Shown here: positions 1-8,493 of the stretch, piece by piece
How positions within the stretch are numbered: position 1 is the stretch's first letter
Layout of the letters: each line of letters starts with the position of its first letter
Origin: Woeseiaceae bacterium
GTDB taxonomy: Bacteria > Pseudomonadota > Gammaproteobacteria > Steroidobacterales > Woeseiaceae
DNA: 64,000 bases
Assembly (NCBI GenBank): GCA_028280615.1
Contig: JANQLK010000015.1
Coordinates: forward strand, 35,431 to 99,430
Direction of reading: 5' to 3'
Program-made: the position numbers and the translations under genes
Notes under the pieces: model-generated
Database searches by the model: none
What the model was told of the DNA's origin: nothing
What the model saw: only the letters and a program-made list of their open reading frames with translations

Positions 1-2
1 GC

Positions 3-2273
3 AACTACGGCCGGCATCTCGATATGGACTACGCCGTCGGCGTCGCCGTCAACAAGACGACGGGAGCGAACCTGGTCGACGTTACCGACCGCGTCGTTGC
101 CGAGGTCGAGGAGATCAGCAAGCTGCCGCAGATGCAGGGCATCACGATCTTCCCGCTCGACAACCAGGGCGACAGCGTCCGCGAGTCGCTTGGCGATCTT
201 CTGAACGCGGGCCTGTTGGGCGGGCTGCTCGCGATCTTCGTCCTGTACCTGTTCGTTCGCCAGGTCACGACGACGCTGATCGTCACGGCCTCGGTGCCGT
301 TCTCGCTCCTGATCACGCTCGGCGCGCTGTATTTCGCCGGTCTGTCGCTCAATATCCTGTCGATGATGGGTCTGATGCTCGCCGTCGGCATGCTCGTCGA
401 CAATGCGGTCGTCGTTACCGAGAGCGTGTTCCGGCATCGCGCCGAGGATGACGGCAGCCCGTTCGAGGCGACGCTCACGGGCGTGCGCGAAGTCGGGCTC
501 GCAGTTATCGCGGGCACCGCAACGACGATCATCGTGTTCGTGCCAATCATGTTCGGCGAACGAACCGACATCACGGTGTTCCTGACCCACGTCGCGATCA
601 CGATCATCGTCGCGCTGATCGCGTCACTGCTCATCGCGCAGACGCTCGTGCCGATGCTGGCGGCGCGGGTCGCCGTGCCGCCGCAGCCAGGGTCCGGCAC
701 GTTCATGGACCGTCTGACCGGCCGCTACGAGCGCGCGCTGCGCTGGGAAATCCGGCGCCCCTGGTGGACCGGGCTCGGCATCGTGCTGATCTGCGCGATC
801 GGCATCGCGCCGCTCGTGCTCGGCCTCGTCAAGGTCGACATGTTCCCGCAGGACGTCGGACGTCGGCTGTACATGCCGTATCACATCGAGGGCGAGCATT
901 CGCTCGAGCGCATCGAGGCCGCGGTCGATACCGTGGAGGAATACCTCTACTCGCGGCAGGAGGAGTTCAACATCCGCTCGGTATACAGCTACTTCGATCT
1001 CGAGCGCGCCGAATCCACGCTGCTGCTGACCGACGAGGACGACGCCACGCTGTCGACGCGCGAGATTATCGAACGCATCGAGCAGGACATGCCGACACTT
1101 GCCATCGGCGAACCGAGCTTTCAGTTTGACCAGCAAGGCGGTGGGGACGGCTTCTCGCTGCAGATCTCGGGCGACTCCACGAAAGTCCTGAACGAGCTCG
1201 GCATCGAGGTCGTTCGCGCGCTCGAGACGGTTCCGGGCTTGAAGGACGTGCAAAGCGACGCCGAGTCCGGCGACCGCGAGGTCCGCGTCACGATCGACAG
1301 GGACCGCGCCGCGGCCGTCGGCTTGACGGCGTCTGCGATTTCGCAGTCGGTCGCCACGGCGCTGCGCGGCGAGAACCTGCGCGAATTTCGCGGTGAGTCC
1401 GGCGAGGTCGCCGTGCGCGTGGCGTTTCGCGAGGACGACAAGCAGAACGTCGAGCAGCTTGCCGACCTGCCGCTATACACGCCGGACGGCCGGCGGATCA
1501 CGCTCGGCAGTATCGCGAGCCTCGAGATCGGCGCGGCACCCGACACGATTCGCCGCACCGATCGACAGACGGCCGTGATCCTGAGCGGCACGCTCGAGGA
1601 CGAGATCAGCATGGACGATATGCGCCCGCGCGTGGAAAGCATGATGGAGCAAATCGACCTGCCGCCCGGCTACAGCTGGAAATTCGGCCGCGGTTTCGAG
1701 CGCGTCGACGACACGCAGGCGACGATGACAATCAACCTGCTGCTGGGGATCGCCTGCATCTTCCTCGTCATGGCGGCCCTGTTCGAATCGCTGATCCTGC
1801 CGTTCTCGATCATCCTCGGATCTATCCTGTTCTCGATCTTCGGCGTATTCCTGTTTTTCGCCGCCACGGGTACGACCTTCTCGTTCATGGCCATGATCGG
1901 CATCATGATTCTCATCGGCGTCGTCGTGAACAACGGCATCGTGCTCGTCGATCACGTCAACAACCTGCGCATGGAAGGGCTGCCGAGGACCGAAGCCATC
2001 ATCCAGGGCGGCCGCGACCGGCTCCGGCCGATCCTCATGACGGTGGCCACGACGATCGTCGGCCTGACTCCACTGGCGCTCGGCACGACGCAGATCGGCG
2101 GCGACGGCCCGCCCTATTACCCGATGGCCCGGGCCATCATCGGCGGACTCGCGTTCTCGACCGTGGTGTCGCTGCTGGTCGTGCCGGCGCTGTACATCTA
2201 TTTCGACCGGCTCGCGGCCTGGGGCCGGCAGGTCATGCGCACGGCTCGACGCGAAGTGCAACCCGCGAACTGA
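3..2273 (+). CDS. RND efflux transporter permease (C-terminal part, 5' end outside window)
   Basis: The reading frame is open from the first bases of the window, so the N-terminus, roughly the first quarter of a ~1040-residue AcrB/CzcA-type permease, lies upstream; 756 residues are visible. It should be an inner-membrane proton-driven pump working with a periplasmic adaptor and outer-membrane channel. The seen part has the transmembrane block with the family motif NILSMMGLMLAVGMLVDNAVVV (given in part: SMMGLMLAVGMLVDNAVVV), a large periplasmic docking region, and the second block with FSFMAMIGIMILIGVVVNNG. The substrate (drug or metal) cannot be told. It ends 76 bases before the next gene on the same strand. 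The first in-frame ATG, at position 24, is internal and not the true start. Confidence 0.93.
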   Translation, partial: NYGRHLDMDYAVGVAVNKTTGANLVDVTDRVVAEVEEISKLPQMQGITIFPLDNQGDSVRESLGDLLNAGLLGGLLAIFVLYLFVRQVTTTLIVTASVPFSLLITLGALYFAGLSLNILSMMGLMLAVGMLVDNAVVVTESVFRHRAEDDGSPFEATLTGVREVGLAVIAGTATTIIVFVPIMFGERTDITVFLTHVAITIIVALIASLLIAQTLVPMLAARVAVPPQPGSGTFMDRLTGRYERALRWEIRRPWWTGLGIVLICAIGIAPLVLGLVKVDMFPQDVGRRLYMPYHIEGEHSLERIEAAVDTVEEYLYSRQEEFNIRSVYSYFDLERAESTLLLTDEDDATLSTREIIERIEQDMPTLAIGEPSFQFDQQGGGDGFSLQISGDSTKVLNELGIEVVRALETVPGLKDVQSDAESGDREVRVTIDRDRAAAVGLTASAISQSVATALRGENLREFRGESGEVAVRVAFREDDKQNVEQLADLPLYTPDGRRITLGSIASLEIGAAPDTIRRTDRQTAVILSGTLEDEISMDDMRPRVESMMEQIDLPPGYSWKFGRGFERVDDTQATMTINLLLGIACIFLVMAALFESLILPFSIILGSILFSIFGVFLFFAATGTTFSFMAMIGIMILIGVVVNNGIVLVDHVNNLRMEGLPRTEAIIQGGRDRLRPILMTVATTIVGLTPLALGTTQIGGDGPPYYPMARAIIGGLAFSTVVSLLVVPALYIYFDRLAAWGRQVMRTARREVQPAN

Positions 2274-2349
2274 AGGGCTGCCCGCTGACCCGGACAGGAC
2301 ACTGGCTTGCCGGTAGACTGCGGGTATCCACAATCTCGAGGGCAGGTTC

Positions 2350-2922
2350 ATGTCGGTACTCCTGATCGGGCTCGCGCTGTTCATCGGCACGCATTCGATT
2401 TCGATCTTCGCAGAGGGCTTCCGCGACCGGATGGCCGCGAAGTCCGAGATCGGCTGGAAAGCCGTATACAGCCTGCTGTCGCTCGCGGGCATCGTCCTCG
2501 TCGTCCGCGGCTACGCCGACGCGCGGCTCGACCCGACGCTGCTGTACGTTCCACCCGTATGGCTTCGCCACGTCGCAGCGCTGTTGCTGCTGCCCGTCTT
2601 CGTGCTGTTCTACGCGCCGTATTTTCCGGGCCGCATCAAGACCGCCACGAAGCATCCGCAGCTCGTCGCCGTGAAACTCTGGGCGCTCTCCCACCTGCTC
2701 GTCAACGGCACACTGGCCGACGTCGTCCTGTTCGGCGCGTTCCTGGCCTGGGCCGTCGTCGACCGCATCTCGCTCAAGCGTCGAACGCCGCGCGAGGTCA
2801 TGGGCGCGCCGCGAGGGCCCTTGAACGATGCTCTTCTCGTGGTCTTCGGGCTCGTGACCTACGGCGTGTTCGTGGTCTGGGCGCACGCGGCGCTGTTCGG
2901 AGTGGCGCCGTTTGCGATGTAG
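2350..2922 (+). CDS. NnrU family membrane protein
   Basis: This 190-residue protein is strongly hydrophobic, with about five or six membrane segments, and has the NnrU-type opening (LFIGTHSISIFAEGFRDRM) and the conserved central KHPQLVAVKLWALSHLLVNG stretch. NnrU proteins were named from nitric-oxide/nitrite reduction loci and are related to isoprenoid-ring-modifying membrane enzymes; the biochemical role is not settled. The ATG is preceded by a modest AGG ribosome-binding site. There is no denitrification gene nearby, so involvement in NO metabolism is not supported by context. Its end converges with the next gene on the minus strand, 19 bases away. Confidence 0.85.
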   Translation: MSVLLIGLALFIGTHSISIFAEGFRDRMAAKSEIGWKAVYSLLSLAGIVLVVRGYADARLDPTLLYVPPVWLRHVAALLLLPVFVLFYAPYFPGRIKTATKHPQLVAVKLWALSHLLVNGTLADVVLFGAFLAWAVVDRISLKRRTPREVMGAPRGPLNDALLVVFGLVTYGVFVVWAHAALFGVAPFAM

Positions 2923-2941
2923 CTGCATTGGCCGTATTGGG

Positions 2942-3736
2942 TCATTTGCGGACCCGCAAGACCGCCGGAATCCGGCGCCGGTACAGGACCCCGGCCGTAA
3001 GCAGCATAAGACCACCGAGCGTTAGCCCGCCCGCCGCGCCGCCGCCGCTCGTGTGTGACACGACCACGGTCCGGTCTTCGATCACCGGAGCATCGCGCTC
3101 GGCGTCCTCGAGCGGCAGGAACGACAGAGCCGAACTCTGCTCGGGCCCGAGATCGGCGACGAAGCTGTCATCGAACGCATCGTAGACTTCGATCAGGAGG
3201 TCGTAGTCGCCGGCCGGGTAGCCTGCGAGCAGCTCGGTGACCACCGAGAACTCGTCGCTGCCGCTCGTGCCGCGGATGACGAAGTCCTCGGTCGCGGCGT
3301 ACTCCATCCACGGGCCGCCCTCGAGGCTCAGGTAGACGACCGCATAGATCTCGGCTCGCCCGTAGATCGTATCCGCATCAAACAGCAGGTCGATGCCGCT
3401 GTAGTAGCCGTCGCGGTCCTCGTCGGCGAACAGCTCGACGTCGGCCGAGTAGATCCAGAAGTCGATGTTCGCGCCCGCGCCGTCGAACGTCGCGAGCGAG
3501 CGGTCCTTGCCACTCGGCGTCGCGCCTGCTTCGCGTCGCGCCGAGCGCCGGCCCTCATCCGCCGCCGAGTACTCGTCGGTCGATATGCGGTCAGGTGCAT
3601 CCGCTTCGCGCGCGTCCGCCGAATAGAAACGGCTCTCCGAAACCCTGGGCGGCATGTCGTCGTCGGCAAGCGCCGACCCCGCGAGCGTTACGAAGAGTAC
3701 GGCCAGTGCGTACTGCCAAGCTGCTCTCGTCTTCAT
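2942..3736 (-). CDS. Signal-peptide protein with GlyGly-CTERM-like C-terminal anchor (choice-of-anchor-H-like)
   Basis: The 264-residue protein begins with a Sec signal (MKTRAAWQYALAVLFVTLAG, cut after ALA) and ends with a glycine-rich stretch, one membrane segment and an Arg cluster (SGGGAAGG...YRRR). That tripartite tail is the layout of GlyGly-CTERM sorting signals processed by rhombosortase, so surface anchoring or release is inferred. The middle is acidic, with DEDRDGYYSGIDLLFDAD, a Ca-binding-like acidic run, and resembles proteins called choice-of-anchor H. The ATG at 3736 is preferred over one 30 bases upstream because it has a good AGGA site and starts the signal peptide directly. 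Function is unknown. No rhombosortase gene is in the window. Confidence 0.65.
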   Translation of the reverse strand: MKTRAAWQYALAVLFVTLAGSALADDDMPPRVSESRFYSADAREADAPDRISTDEYSAADEGRRSARREAGATPSGKDRSLATFDGAGANIDFWIYSADVELFADEDRDGYYSGIDLLFDADTIYGRAEIYAVVYLSLEGGPWMEYAATEDFVIRGTSGSDEFSVVTELLAGYPAGDYDLLIEVYDAFDDSFVADLGPEQSSALSFLPLEDAERDAPVIEDRTVVVSHTSGGGAAGGLTLGGLMLLTAGVLYRRRIPAVLRVRK

Positions 3737-3909
3737 GATGCTTCGTCCTTCCAGCCAGTGATCCACACTGGCATTTCACACGAGCAGCGATGAATAGCGG
3801 CTGAACCGTCGGCACGACCGCCCGCGGCGATCGCGCCAGGTTCATGCTGGGTTCAGGGTTGGGGCTCTTGCCTGCCCCGAGACGGATGCGATCTAGTTGG
3901 AGATAGGTT

Positions 3910-4353
3910 CTAGCTTTCGGCGATCCGCAGTCCCGCGATCTCGGCGGGCGTCGCACCGAGCGCTTCGATCGTGCGATTGAAGAAATCCACCTCCAGCGGA
4001 CTCACGTGCTCGTCGCTGCGGAACACGTCGGTCAGCGCGTCGACGATCTCGACTTTGTGCTCACGCTTCAGGCGCTTCGATACCCGGCTCAGGTACTTCT
4101 GCAGGTTGGCCTCGGCATACAGCTCCGCGCGCGCGGCCACGCGCACGTCCGCCGCGCTGACGTCCTCGCCGCAGTGATCCTTGATGATCTCGCGAATCCG
4201 GTCGACCTCGACGTTCTGGATATTGATGTCGGCATCCGCCGCACGCGCCAGCGTCATCAGCAGTACTTCCTTGAACAGCTCGTTGCGCTGGTCTTCGCTG
4301 ATGTCCTTGCCGCCGAAGATGTTCAGTACGTTTTTGAGGTCTGCGAGTGCCAT
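3910..4353 (-). CDS. TerB-like (tellurite-resistance-type) protein
   Basis: This 147-residue, all-helical, acidic soluble protein has the TerB-like fold signature: ELFKEVLLMTLARAADADIN near the start, then alternating acidic helices and DVFRSDEHVSPLEVDFFNR near the end. TerB-family proteins bind metals and are linked to tellurite and general stress, but most members, including stand-alone ones like this, have no shown role. It sits upstream of a DUF418 membrane protein on the same strand with a 125-base spacer. The start has a purine-rich GAGAGA leader. No other ter gene is nearby, so a tellurite phenotype should not be assumed. Confidence 0.8.
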   Translation of the reverse strand: MALADLKNVLNIFGGKDISEDQRNELFKEVLLMTLARAADADINIQNVEVDRIREIIKDHCGEDVSAADVRVAARAELYAEANLQKYLSRVSKRLKREHKVEIVDALTDVFRSDEHVSPLEVDFFNRTIEALGATPAEIAGLRIAES

Positions 4354-4478
4354 TTGTTCTCTCTCTTATGGATCGGTTTCACTGTCGATGCGGGCTAGCG
4401 TGCATCGCTGGCGAAAGGCAGAGTATACACGCCAAATCTCACGATTTCGGGCGTCGATCGCGACGAATCGGGCCAATT

Positions 4479-5768
4479 TCAACGCCTCACGGGCTGCAGT
4501 CGCCAGTAGCTCAAGGACCGCCAGATCCACTCGGCCGGGCCGAAGCGGAAGCGCTCGAGCCACACGGGAGAAAGCCAGATCTGGAGCGCGGCGAGCCCGG
4601 CCACGAACAGCATCTGGACCGATCGGCTGACTTCGCCGTACAGGCCGAATCCGTAGCCGTAGAAGACCGTGGTCATGACCACGGTCTGCAGGAGGTAGTT
4701 CGTGAGTGCCATGCGGCCGACGGCAGCAAGCCGCTCGTCCAGCGCCTTAAGCCATCCGCGCCGCACGGCGGCAAGCACCAGCCCCATGTGGCCGAAAGCG
4801 ACGAAAACGCTGCCTACGTAGTTGGCAATGCCGCCCGATCGAAACGTGTACAGCGCATCGAAGTCGTGAGCGTAGAGGTTCGCGGCGCTGAACAGGCAAA
4901 ACGGCAGGCCGATGCCGTAGCCCGCGACGAGGAAACGCATGAAGATGCGTTCCGGGCAGTCCGCGGCGAACAGGCCGAGCTTGAAGAGCGCCATTCCGAT
5001 CAGCATCAGGCCGCCGATCCTCCAGACGGCGTAAAGCGGTATGGCCGTCGCGTGCAGCGCGGCAACCTGCGGCGCGCGATGCCTGAGTGCCGTCGCGTAG
5101 TCGCTGCGGTAGGCGGCGAGGTCCGCTTCGACCTCTTCCTCGCCCGGCGCGATCGTGGCCCGCTGCTCGCGCCATGCGTCGAGCGTCTGCTGCTCCTCGT
5201 CCGTGATCGTCCCGCCGCCGGCCGCGTCGAGTTCGATCGTCTCGGCTTCGCGTTTGAGTTCCTCGAGCCATGCGCCGCCCACATAGCCGAGCAGGGGCGC
5301 GACCGACAGCAGCAGCATCGCCGTCAGCAACAGCTTGTGCGCGGGCATCCGGCGGAAGAACCAGACCAGCGTGCCGACCGCCGCGTAGAAGAACAGGATG
5401 TCGCCGAACCACAGCAGGTAGGCGTGCAGTGCACCGATCACGAACAGCCAGGCCTGGCGGCGAAAGAACAGCGGTGCGAAGGCTTCGCCGGCCGCGGCGG
5501 CGCGCGCCGCCATCATCGCGATGCCGGCGCCGAACAGCATCGAGAAGATGCTCATGAACTTCTGGTCGAAGAGGATGTGAGTCACGAACCACGTGCCGAA
5601 ATCGATCACGCCGGTGCCGCCCATTGCGAGCGGATTCGTGTACGCGGCCCACGGCATCGCGAACGCGTAGACGTTCATGACCAGTATGCCGAGCACGGCG
5701 ACGCCGCGCAGCGCGTCGAGGCTTTGCAGGCGGTCTTTCCGGGGAGAGAGCTCAACAGGATAACGCAT
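4479..5768 (-). CDS. DUF418 domain-containing integral membrane protein
   Basis: A 429-residue inner-membrane protein with about ten hydrophobic segments. It opens with RLQSLDALRGVAVLGILVMN, the usual N-terminus of the DUF418/acyltransferase-3-like superfamily, and ends with the DUF418 region (MALTNYLLQTVVMTTVFYGYG, then GPAEWIWRSLSYWRLQP). Residues about 180-230 form a charged soluble insertion. DUF418 proteins are probably transporters or acyl-modification membrane proteins; the substrate is unknown. The gene is divergent from the microprotein unit that follows, with only about 40 bases between its ATG and that unit's -35 element. Confidence 0.88.
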   Translation of the reverse strand: MRYPVELSPRKDRLQSLDALRGVAVLGILVMNVYAFAMPWAAYTNPLAMGGTGVIDFGTWFVTHILFDQKFMSIFSMLFGAGIAMMAARAAAAGEAFAPLFFRRQAWLFVIGALHAYLLWFGDILFFYAAVGTLVWFFRRMPAHKLLLTAMLLLSVAPLLGYVGGAWLEELKREAETIELDAAGGGTITDEEQQTLDAWREQRATIAPGEEEVEADLAAYRSDYATALRHRAPQVAALHATAIPLYAVWRIGGLMLIGMALFKLGLFAADCPERIFMRFLVAGYGIGLPFCLFSAANLYAHDFDALYTFRSGGIANYVGSVFVAFGHMGLVLAAVRRGWLKALDERLAAVGRMALTNYLLQTVVMTTVFYGYGFGLYGEVSRSVQMLFVAGLAALQIWLSPVWLERFRFGPAEWIWRSLSYWRLQPVRR

Positions 5769-5810
5769 TAGAAAGCGCTTTCATACCTTTGTTTTCCGTG
5801 AAAATTTTCC

Positions 5811-5838
5811 TTGCTTTTTATCGGCGCGAAAGCATACT
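5811..5838 (+). promoter_or_regulatory. Candidate sigma-70 promoter of the microprotein unit
   Basis: A -35-like TTGCTT (5811-5816) and a -10-like CATACT (5833-5838) are separated by 16 bases. They lie in an AT-rich patch that contrasts with the surrounding high-GC sequence and precede the Shine-Dalgarno site by about 20 bases. The hexamers are only partial matches; context raises confidence. Confidence 0.5.
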
Positions 5839-5859
5839 GGCCTACGGGCAAACAACGTA

Positions 5860-5872
5860 AAGGAGGTGATCC
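5860..5872 (+). promoter_or_regulatory. Extended Shine-Dalgarno site (13-base match to the 16S 3' end)
   Basis: AAGGAGGTGATCC is fully complementary to the usual 3' end of bacterial 16S rRNA over 13 bases and ends directly against the ATG at 5873. The GGAGG core is 6 bases from the start codon, the optimal spacing. Most genes in this window have 4-6 matching bases. It fixes the start of the 26-codon ORF and implies strong translation initiation. Confidence 0.85.
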
Positions 5873-5953
5873 ATGTCTAGTGAGATTGTCAAGGTATCGC
5901 AGGAGCCGGCCGGTCTTATTGGGATTATGGAGCATCCTTCAAAAATCCTCTGA
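5873..5953 (+). CDS. Uncharacterised 26-residue microprotein
   Basis: A 26-codon ORF beginning MSSEIVKVSQ and ending HPSKIL, with a short hydrophobic centre (AGLIGIM). It is framed by a candidate promoter, a 13-base Shine-Dalgarno match and, 30 bases after its TGA, a perfect 11-bp terminator hairpin, so it forms a complete transcription unit. Codon choice (ATT three times, CTT, AGT, GGT, AAA) differs from the GC-ending codons of its neighbours. There is no downstream gene on this strand for it to regulate as a leader peptide, since the next gene converges. It has no Cys and no recognisable signal peptide or full-length membrane helix. It could be a RiPP precursor, a small regulatory protein or a membrane-associated peptide; I do not recognise it. 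Confidence 0.6.
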   Translation: MSSEIVKVSQEPAGLIGIMEHPSKIL

Positions 5954-5983
5954 CCTTCCCGTACCCAAGATACACATCTCACC

Positions 5984-6014
5984 AAAGGCCGCCCCGAGGG
6001 CGGCCTTTGTTGTT
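5984..6014 (+). terminator. Rho-independent terminator of the microprotein unit
   Basis: AAAGGCCGCCC (5984-5994) pairs perfectly with GGGCGGCCTTT (5998-6008) around a 3-base CGA loop, followed by GTTGTT. The last three stem bases are part of the T-rich tail. On the minus strand the stem is followed by few T residues, so it mainly ends plus-strand transcripts. Confidence 0.85.
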
Positions 6015-6077
6015 ATGGACAGGAGAATTTCGCAAAGCTCAAGAGCGGCAGTCGGCCGCGATCCAAGCAGGCTCCGC

Positions 6078-7346
6078 TCAGTGGAGTATGGCCTCGAGCG
6101 CCTCGATCAGCATCTCGATCTCGGCGTGACTGTTGTAGTGCACGGGGCCGACGCGAACCACGCCGCCCCGGTCTTGGAGACCCAGCGCCTTGACGACCTC
6201 GACCGCGTAGTTGTGGCCGCTCCAGACGAAGATGTTGCGCTTGGCCAGTGCGTCGGCAATCGCCTCGGGCCGCATCGACGCGTGACTGAACGCGACCGTC
6301 GGCACGCGCCGGTCGGACGCGCCCGGGTCCGTCACGCCGTGCACGGTCACACCGGGCAAGCTCTCAAGCCCGGCGATCAGCGAATCGGCCAGGGTCTTCT
6401 CATATTCGAACAGGCAGTCCATGGCCGCGTGCACGTACCTTCGGCGGCCCTCGAACTGCGGGTAGCGTCCCTGCTCCTCGCTCGCCATCGACTCACCGAT
6501 CATTGCGAAGTAGTCGACCGCTGCCGCCGTTCCGGCCATGCCTTCGTGGCTTTGCGTACCGGTCTCGAATTTCCACGGCAGCGTGTCGTATGCCGCGCGC
6601 AGCTTGTAGGCCTCGAGCGATTCGAGCAATTCCCGTCGTCCCCAGAGAATGCCCTGATGGGGGCCGAAAAACTTGTACGCCGAACAGGCGAGGAAATCGC
6701 AGTCGAGGGCCTGCACGTCCGTGGAGACGTGCGGCGCCGACTGCACGGCGTCGATGTAAGTCCAGGCGCCGGCCGCGTGCGCGCGGCGCGTGACGGCGGC
6801 GACGTCGTTGAGCGTCCCGAGCAGGTTGCTTGCGCCACCGATGCAGACCAGCCTGGTGCGGTCGGTCAGCAGTCGGTCGAGCATCGCGAGGTCGAACTCG
6901 TAGGTCCCGGTGTCGAACTCGAGCCAGCGCACGACGAGACCGCGGTCGCGGGCCGTGAGCAGCCAGGGGTAGATGTTCGCATCGTGATCCATGCGCGAAA
7001 CGATGATCTCGTCGCCCTCCTTAAGGGCGCGGCCAAGGGATCGTGCAGCGTGAAAAGTCAGCGTCGTCATGTTCTGGCCGAACACGATCTCGTCGGGCGA
7101 GGCCGCGTTGAGCATGTCGGCCATGGCCGCACGTGCGTCGGCGACGACCGCGTCGGCGTTTCGGGAGGTGCGAAAACCGCCACCCAGATTCGCGTTGCTC
7201 TCGAGCAGGCAGTCACGCATGCGTTCGACGACCATCGTCGGCACCTGCGTGCCGGCCGGATTGTCGAAGTGAATTCTCGGTGCGCCTTTGTCGCTTACGG
7301 CCAGCGCGGGAAAGTGCGCGCGAACGGCATCCAGATCATAGGGCAT
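6078..7346 (-). CDS. Class V aminotransferase / cysteine desulfurase-like PLP enzyme
   Basis: A 422-residue fold-type I PLP enzyme of the NifS/Csd-like class V group, close to the cysteine desulfurase-like subfamily that lacks proven desulfurase activity. Seen motifs: RIHFDNPAGTQVP at the N-terminus, the stacking region around His121 (MDHDANIYPW), PLP-binding Asp199 in YIDAVQSAPH, and the Schiff-base Lys225 in CSAYKFFGPHQG. The long Cys-containing loop expected of SufS/IscS near the C-terminus is not obvious, so the reaction (desulfurase, lyase or transaminase) is open. It is the last gene of a minus-strand run, 6 bases after the preceding small ORF. No Isc or Suf gene is nearby. Confidence 0.85.
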   Translation of the reverse strand: MPYDLDAVRAHFPALAVSDKGAPRIHFDNPAGTQVPTMVVERMRDCLLESNANLGGGFRTSRNADAVVADARAAMADMLNAASPDEIVFGQNMTTLTFHAARSLGRALKEGDEIIVSRMDHDANIYPWLLTARDRGLVVRWLEFDTGTYEFDLAMLDRLLTDRTRLVCIGGASNLLGTLNDVAAVTRRAHAAGAWTYIDAVQSAPHVSTDVQALDCDFLACSAYKFFGPHQGILWGRRELLESLEAYKLRAAYDTLPWKFETGTQSHEGMAGTAAAVDYFAMIGESMASEEQGRYPQFEGRRRYVHAAMDCLFEYEKTLADSLIAGLESLPGVTVHGVTDPGASDRRVPTVAFSHASMRPEAIADALAKRNIFVWSGHNYAVEVVKALGLQDRGGVVRVGPVHYNSHAEIEMLIEALEAILH

Positions 7347-7352
7347 GGCCGG

Positions 7353-7559
7353 CTAGTCCTGCGCCTTGCCGCCCCATTTCTCGCGGTGCGCGTCCGCCGC
7401 CTGCTGCTGCACCTTGCGGTGCCTGCGGGTCAACAGCAGTGAGCCGGGGTCACACACTTCGGCTTTTATGAGTCCCAGATCGCTGGCCGCATCGAACAGG
7501 CTGGGGTACCAGCGTTCCCAGTTCGGCAGCAGCGATTCAACCTGGTCGCGTAAACTCAT
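7353..7559 (-). CDS. Small hypothetical protein (68 aa)
   Basis: A 68-residue charged protein starting MSLRDQVESLLPNWERWYP with a C-terminal basic helix (RRHRKVQQQAADAHREKW). It ends 6 bases before the aminotransferase start and begins 46 bases after the putative anti-sigma gene, so it is probably co-transcribed with both. A longer frame opens upstream, but ATG 7559 is the first start with the protein-like composition, and the upstream part overlaps the preceding gene. No family is recognised; a possible accessory of the aminotransferase is only a guess from spacing. Confidence 0.6.
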   Translation of the reverse strand: MSLRDQVESLLPNWERWYPSLFDAASDLGLIKAEVCDPGSLLLTRRHRKVQQQAADAHREKWGGKAQD

Positions 7560-7605
7560 GCGCCGAATGTAACCGAGCAACTGCTCGATAACAATGACAA
7601 ATCGC

Positions 7606-7947
7606 TCAGTCTTCGAGCATGCGCAAACTGAGCATCGCAACGGCGAGCAACAGCGCCCCGGAGACGATCTGCTGCGGTGCAGGCAGCCAGTCGAAGGTCG
7701 CCAGCAGCGTCTCGCCGGGCAGCGCGCGAAACGCGAGCTCGGAGAGCGTGTCGACCAGCGCCACGGCCGGTTTGAACGCGACGATGCCGCCGATGACAGC
7801 CGCGACCGGCAGGCTGAACCGCTGAATCCACAGGCGGCGCCTGATTCGGCCTACGACCTTGTCGCTGAAGCCGTCGTCGGCAATCGCTTCGGCCGCGAAC
7901 AACGATTCGAGCATTTCGTCTTCGGCGTCTTTCAGTTTCTCAGCCAT
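7606..7947 (-). CDS. Putative anti-sigma factor / membrane protein
   Basis: A 113-residue protein with a soluble acidic N-terminal segment (MAEKLKDAEDEMLESLFAAE), an Arg patch (GRIRRRLW), and two hydrophobic segments at about 37-60 and 88-106. It directly follows an ECF sigma gene: its ATG (7947) overlaps the sigma stop as ATGGCTGA, indicating translational coupling. That layout and topology are typical of anti-sigma factors, although no zinc-binding HxxxCxxC motif is present. An in-frame TTG 21 bases upstream is possible but less likely. Confidence 0.65.
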   Translation of the reverse strand: MAEKLKDAEDEMLESLFAAEAIADDGFSDKVVGRIRRRLWIQRFSLPVAAVIGGIVAFKPAVALVDTLSELAFRALPGETLLATFDWLPAPQQIVSGALLLAVAMLSLRMLED

Positions 7948-8470
7948 GTTTATGATCTTTGATTTCAAAACGGTTTCTGATCTTTTCCTTGCCGCGAAAT
8001 ATGATCGATTTCACGGTGCCTACGGGCTGGCCCGTCGCCTCGCCGATCTCGCGGTGCGACATTCCGCAGGCGTATGACATTACCACGATCGCGCGCTCCT
8101 CCTCGTCCAGCACGGCCAGCAGTTTGCCGAGATCGAGCACGTCCTCTCTCGGTTCGGTGTAACTCCCCGAGACCGCATCGGCCGTATGGCCGGCCTGCTC
8201 GAGAATCTCGCCATAGCGCCTGGACTTGCGCTTCGACTGCAGGAAGGTCGTGTACGCGACCTTCATGAGCCAGCCGATGAACGAGCCCTGGCCTGAGTAG
8301 GTGGCGAGCTTGTTCCACGCGTGCAGGAAACAGTCCTGCGCGAGATCGTCGGCCAGCGAAACGTCGCCGGCCAGCCTGCGGAGGAAGTTCCGAACCCGCG
8401 ATTGGTGCCGCCGGATCAGTTCGCCGAACGCCCGCGTGTCCTCGGCGGAAACGGCACGCGCGACGAGCAT
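7940..8470 (-). CDS. ECF-type RNA polymerase sigma factor
   Basis: A 176-residue sigma-70 family protein with region 2 (FGELIRRHQSRVRNFLRRLAG, then LAQDCFLHAWNKL for the -10 contact helix) and region 4 (EERAIVVMSYACGMSHREIGEATGQPVGTVKSIIFRGKEKIRN, the HTH that reads the -35). ATG 8470 is chosen because GGAGG lies 5-6 bases upstream and the Pfam-like region starts at once; the longer frame upstream is the antisense of the previous gene's end. It lies between a DUF6249-like gene (23 bases upstream) and a putative anti-sigma gene that it overlaps. The signal is unknown. Confidence 0.9.
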   Translation of the reverse strand: MLVARAVSAEDTRAFGELIRRHQSRVRNFLRRLAGDVSLADDLAQDCFLHAWNKLATYSGQGSFIGWLMKVAYTTFLQSKRKSRRYGEILEQAGHTADAVSGSYTEPREDVLDLGKLLAVLDEEERAIVVMSYACGMSHREIGEATGQPVGTVKSIIFRGKEKIRNRFEIKDHKHG

Positions 8471-8493
8471 ATGATCCTCCGCGTCCCTTAATG

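Noticed and set aside
4347..5771. Long plus-strand open frame (about 470 codons) opposite the DUF418 gene
   Set aside because: Composition is rich in Arg/His/Gln as expected of antisense to a GC-rich membrane gene; the minus strand has a clear protein family.
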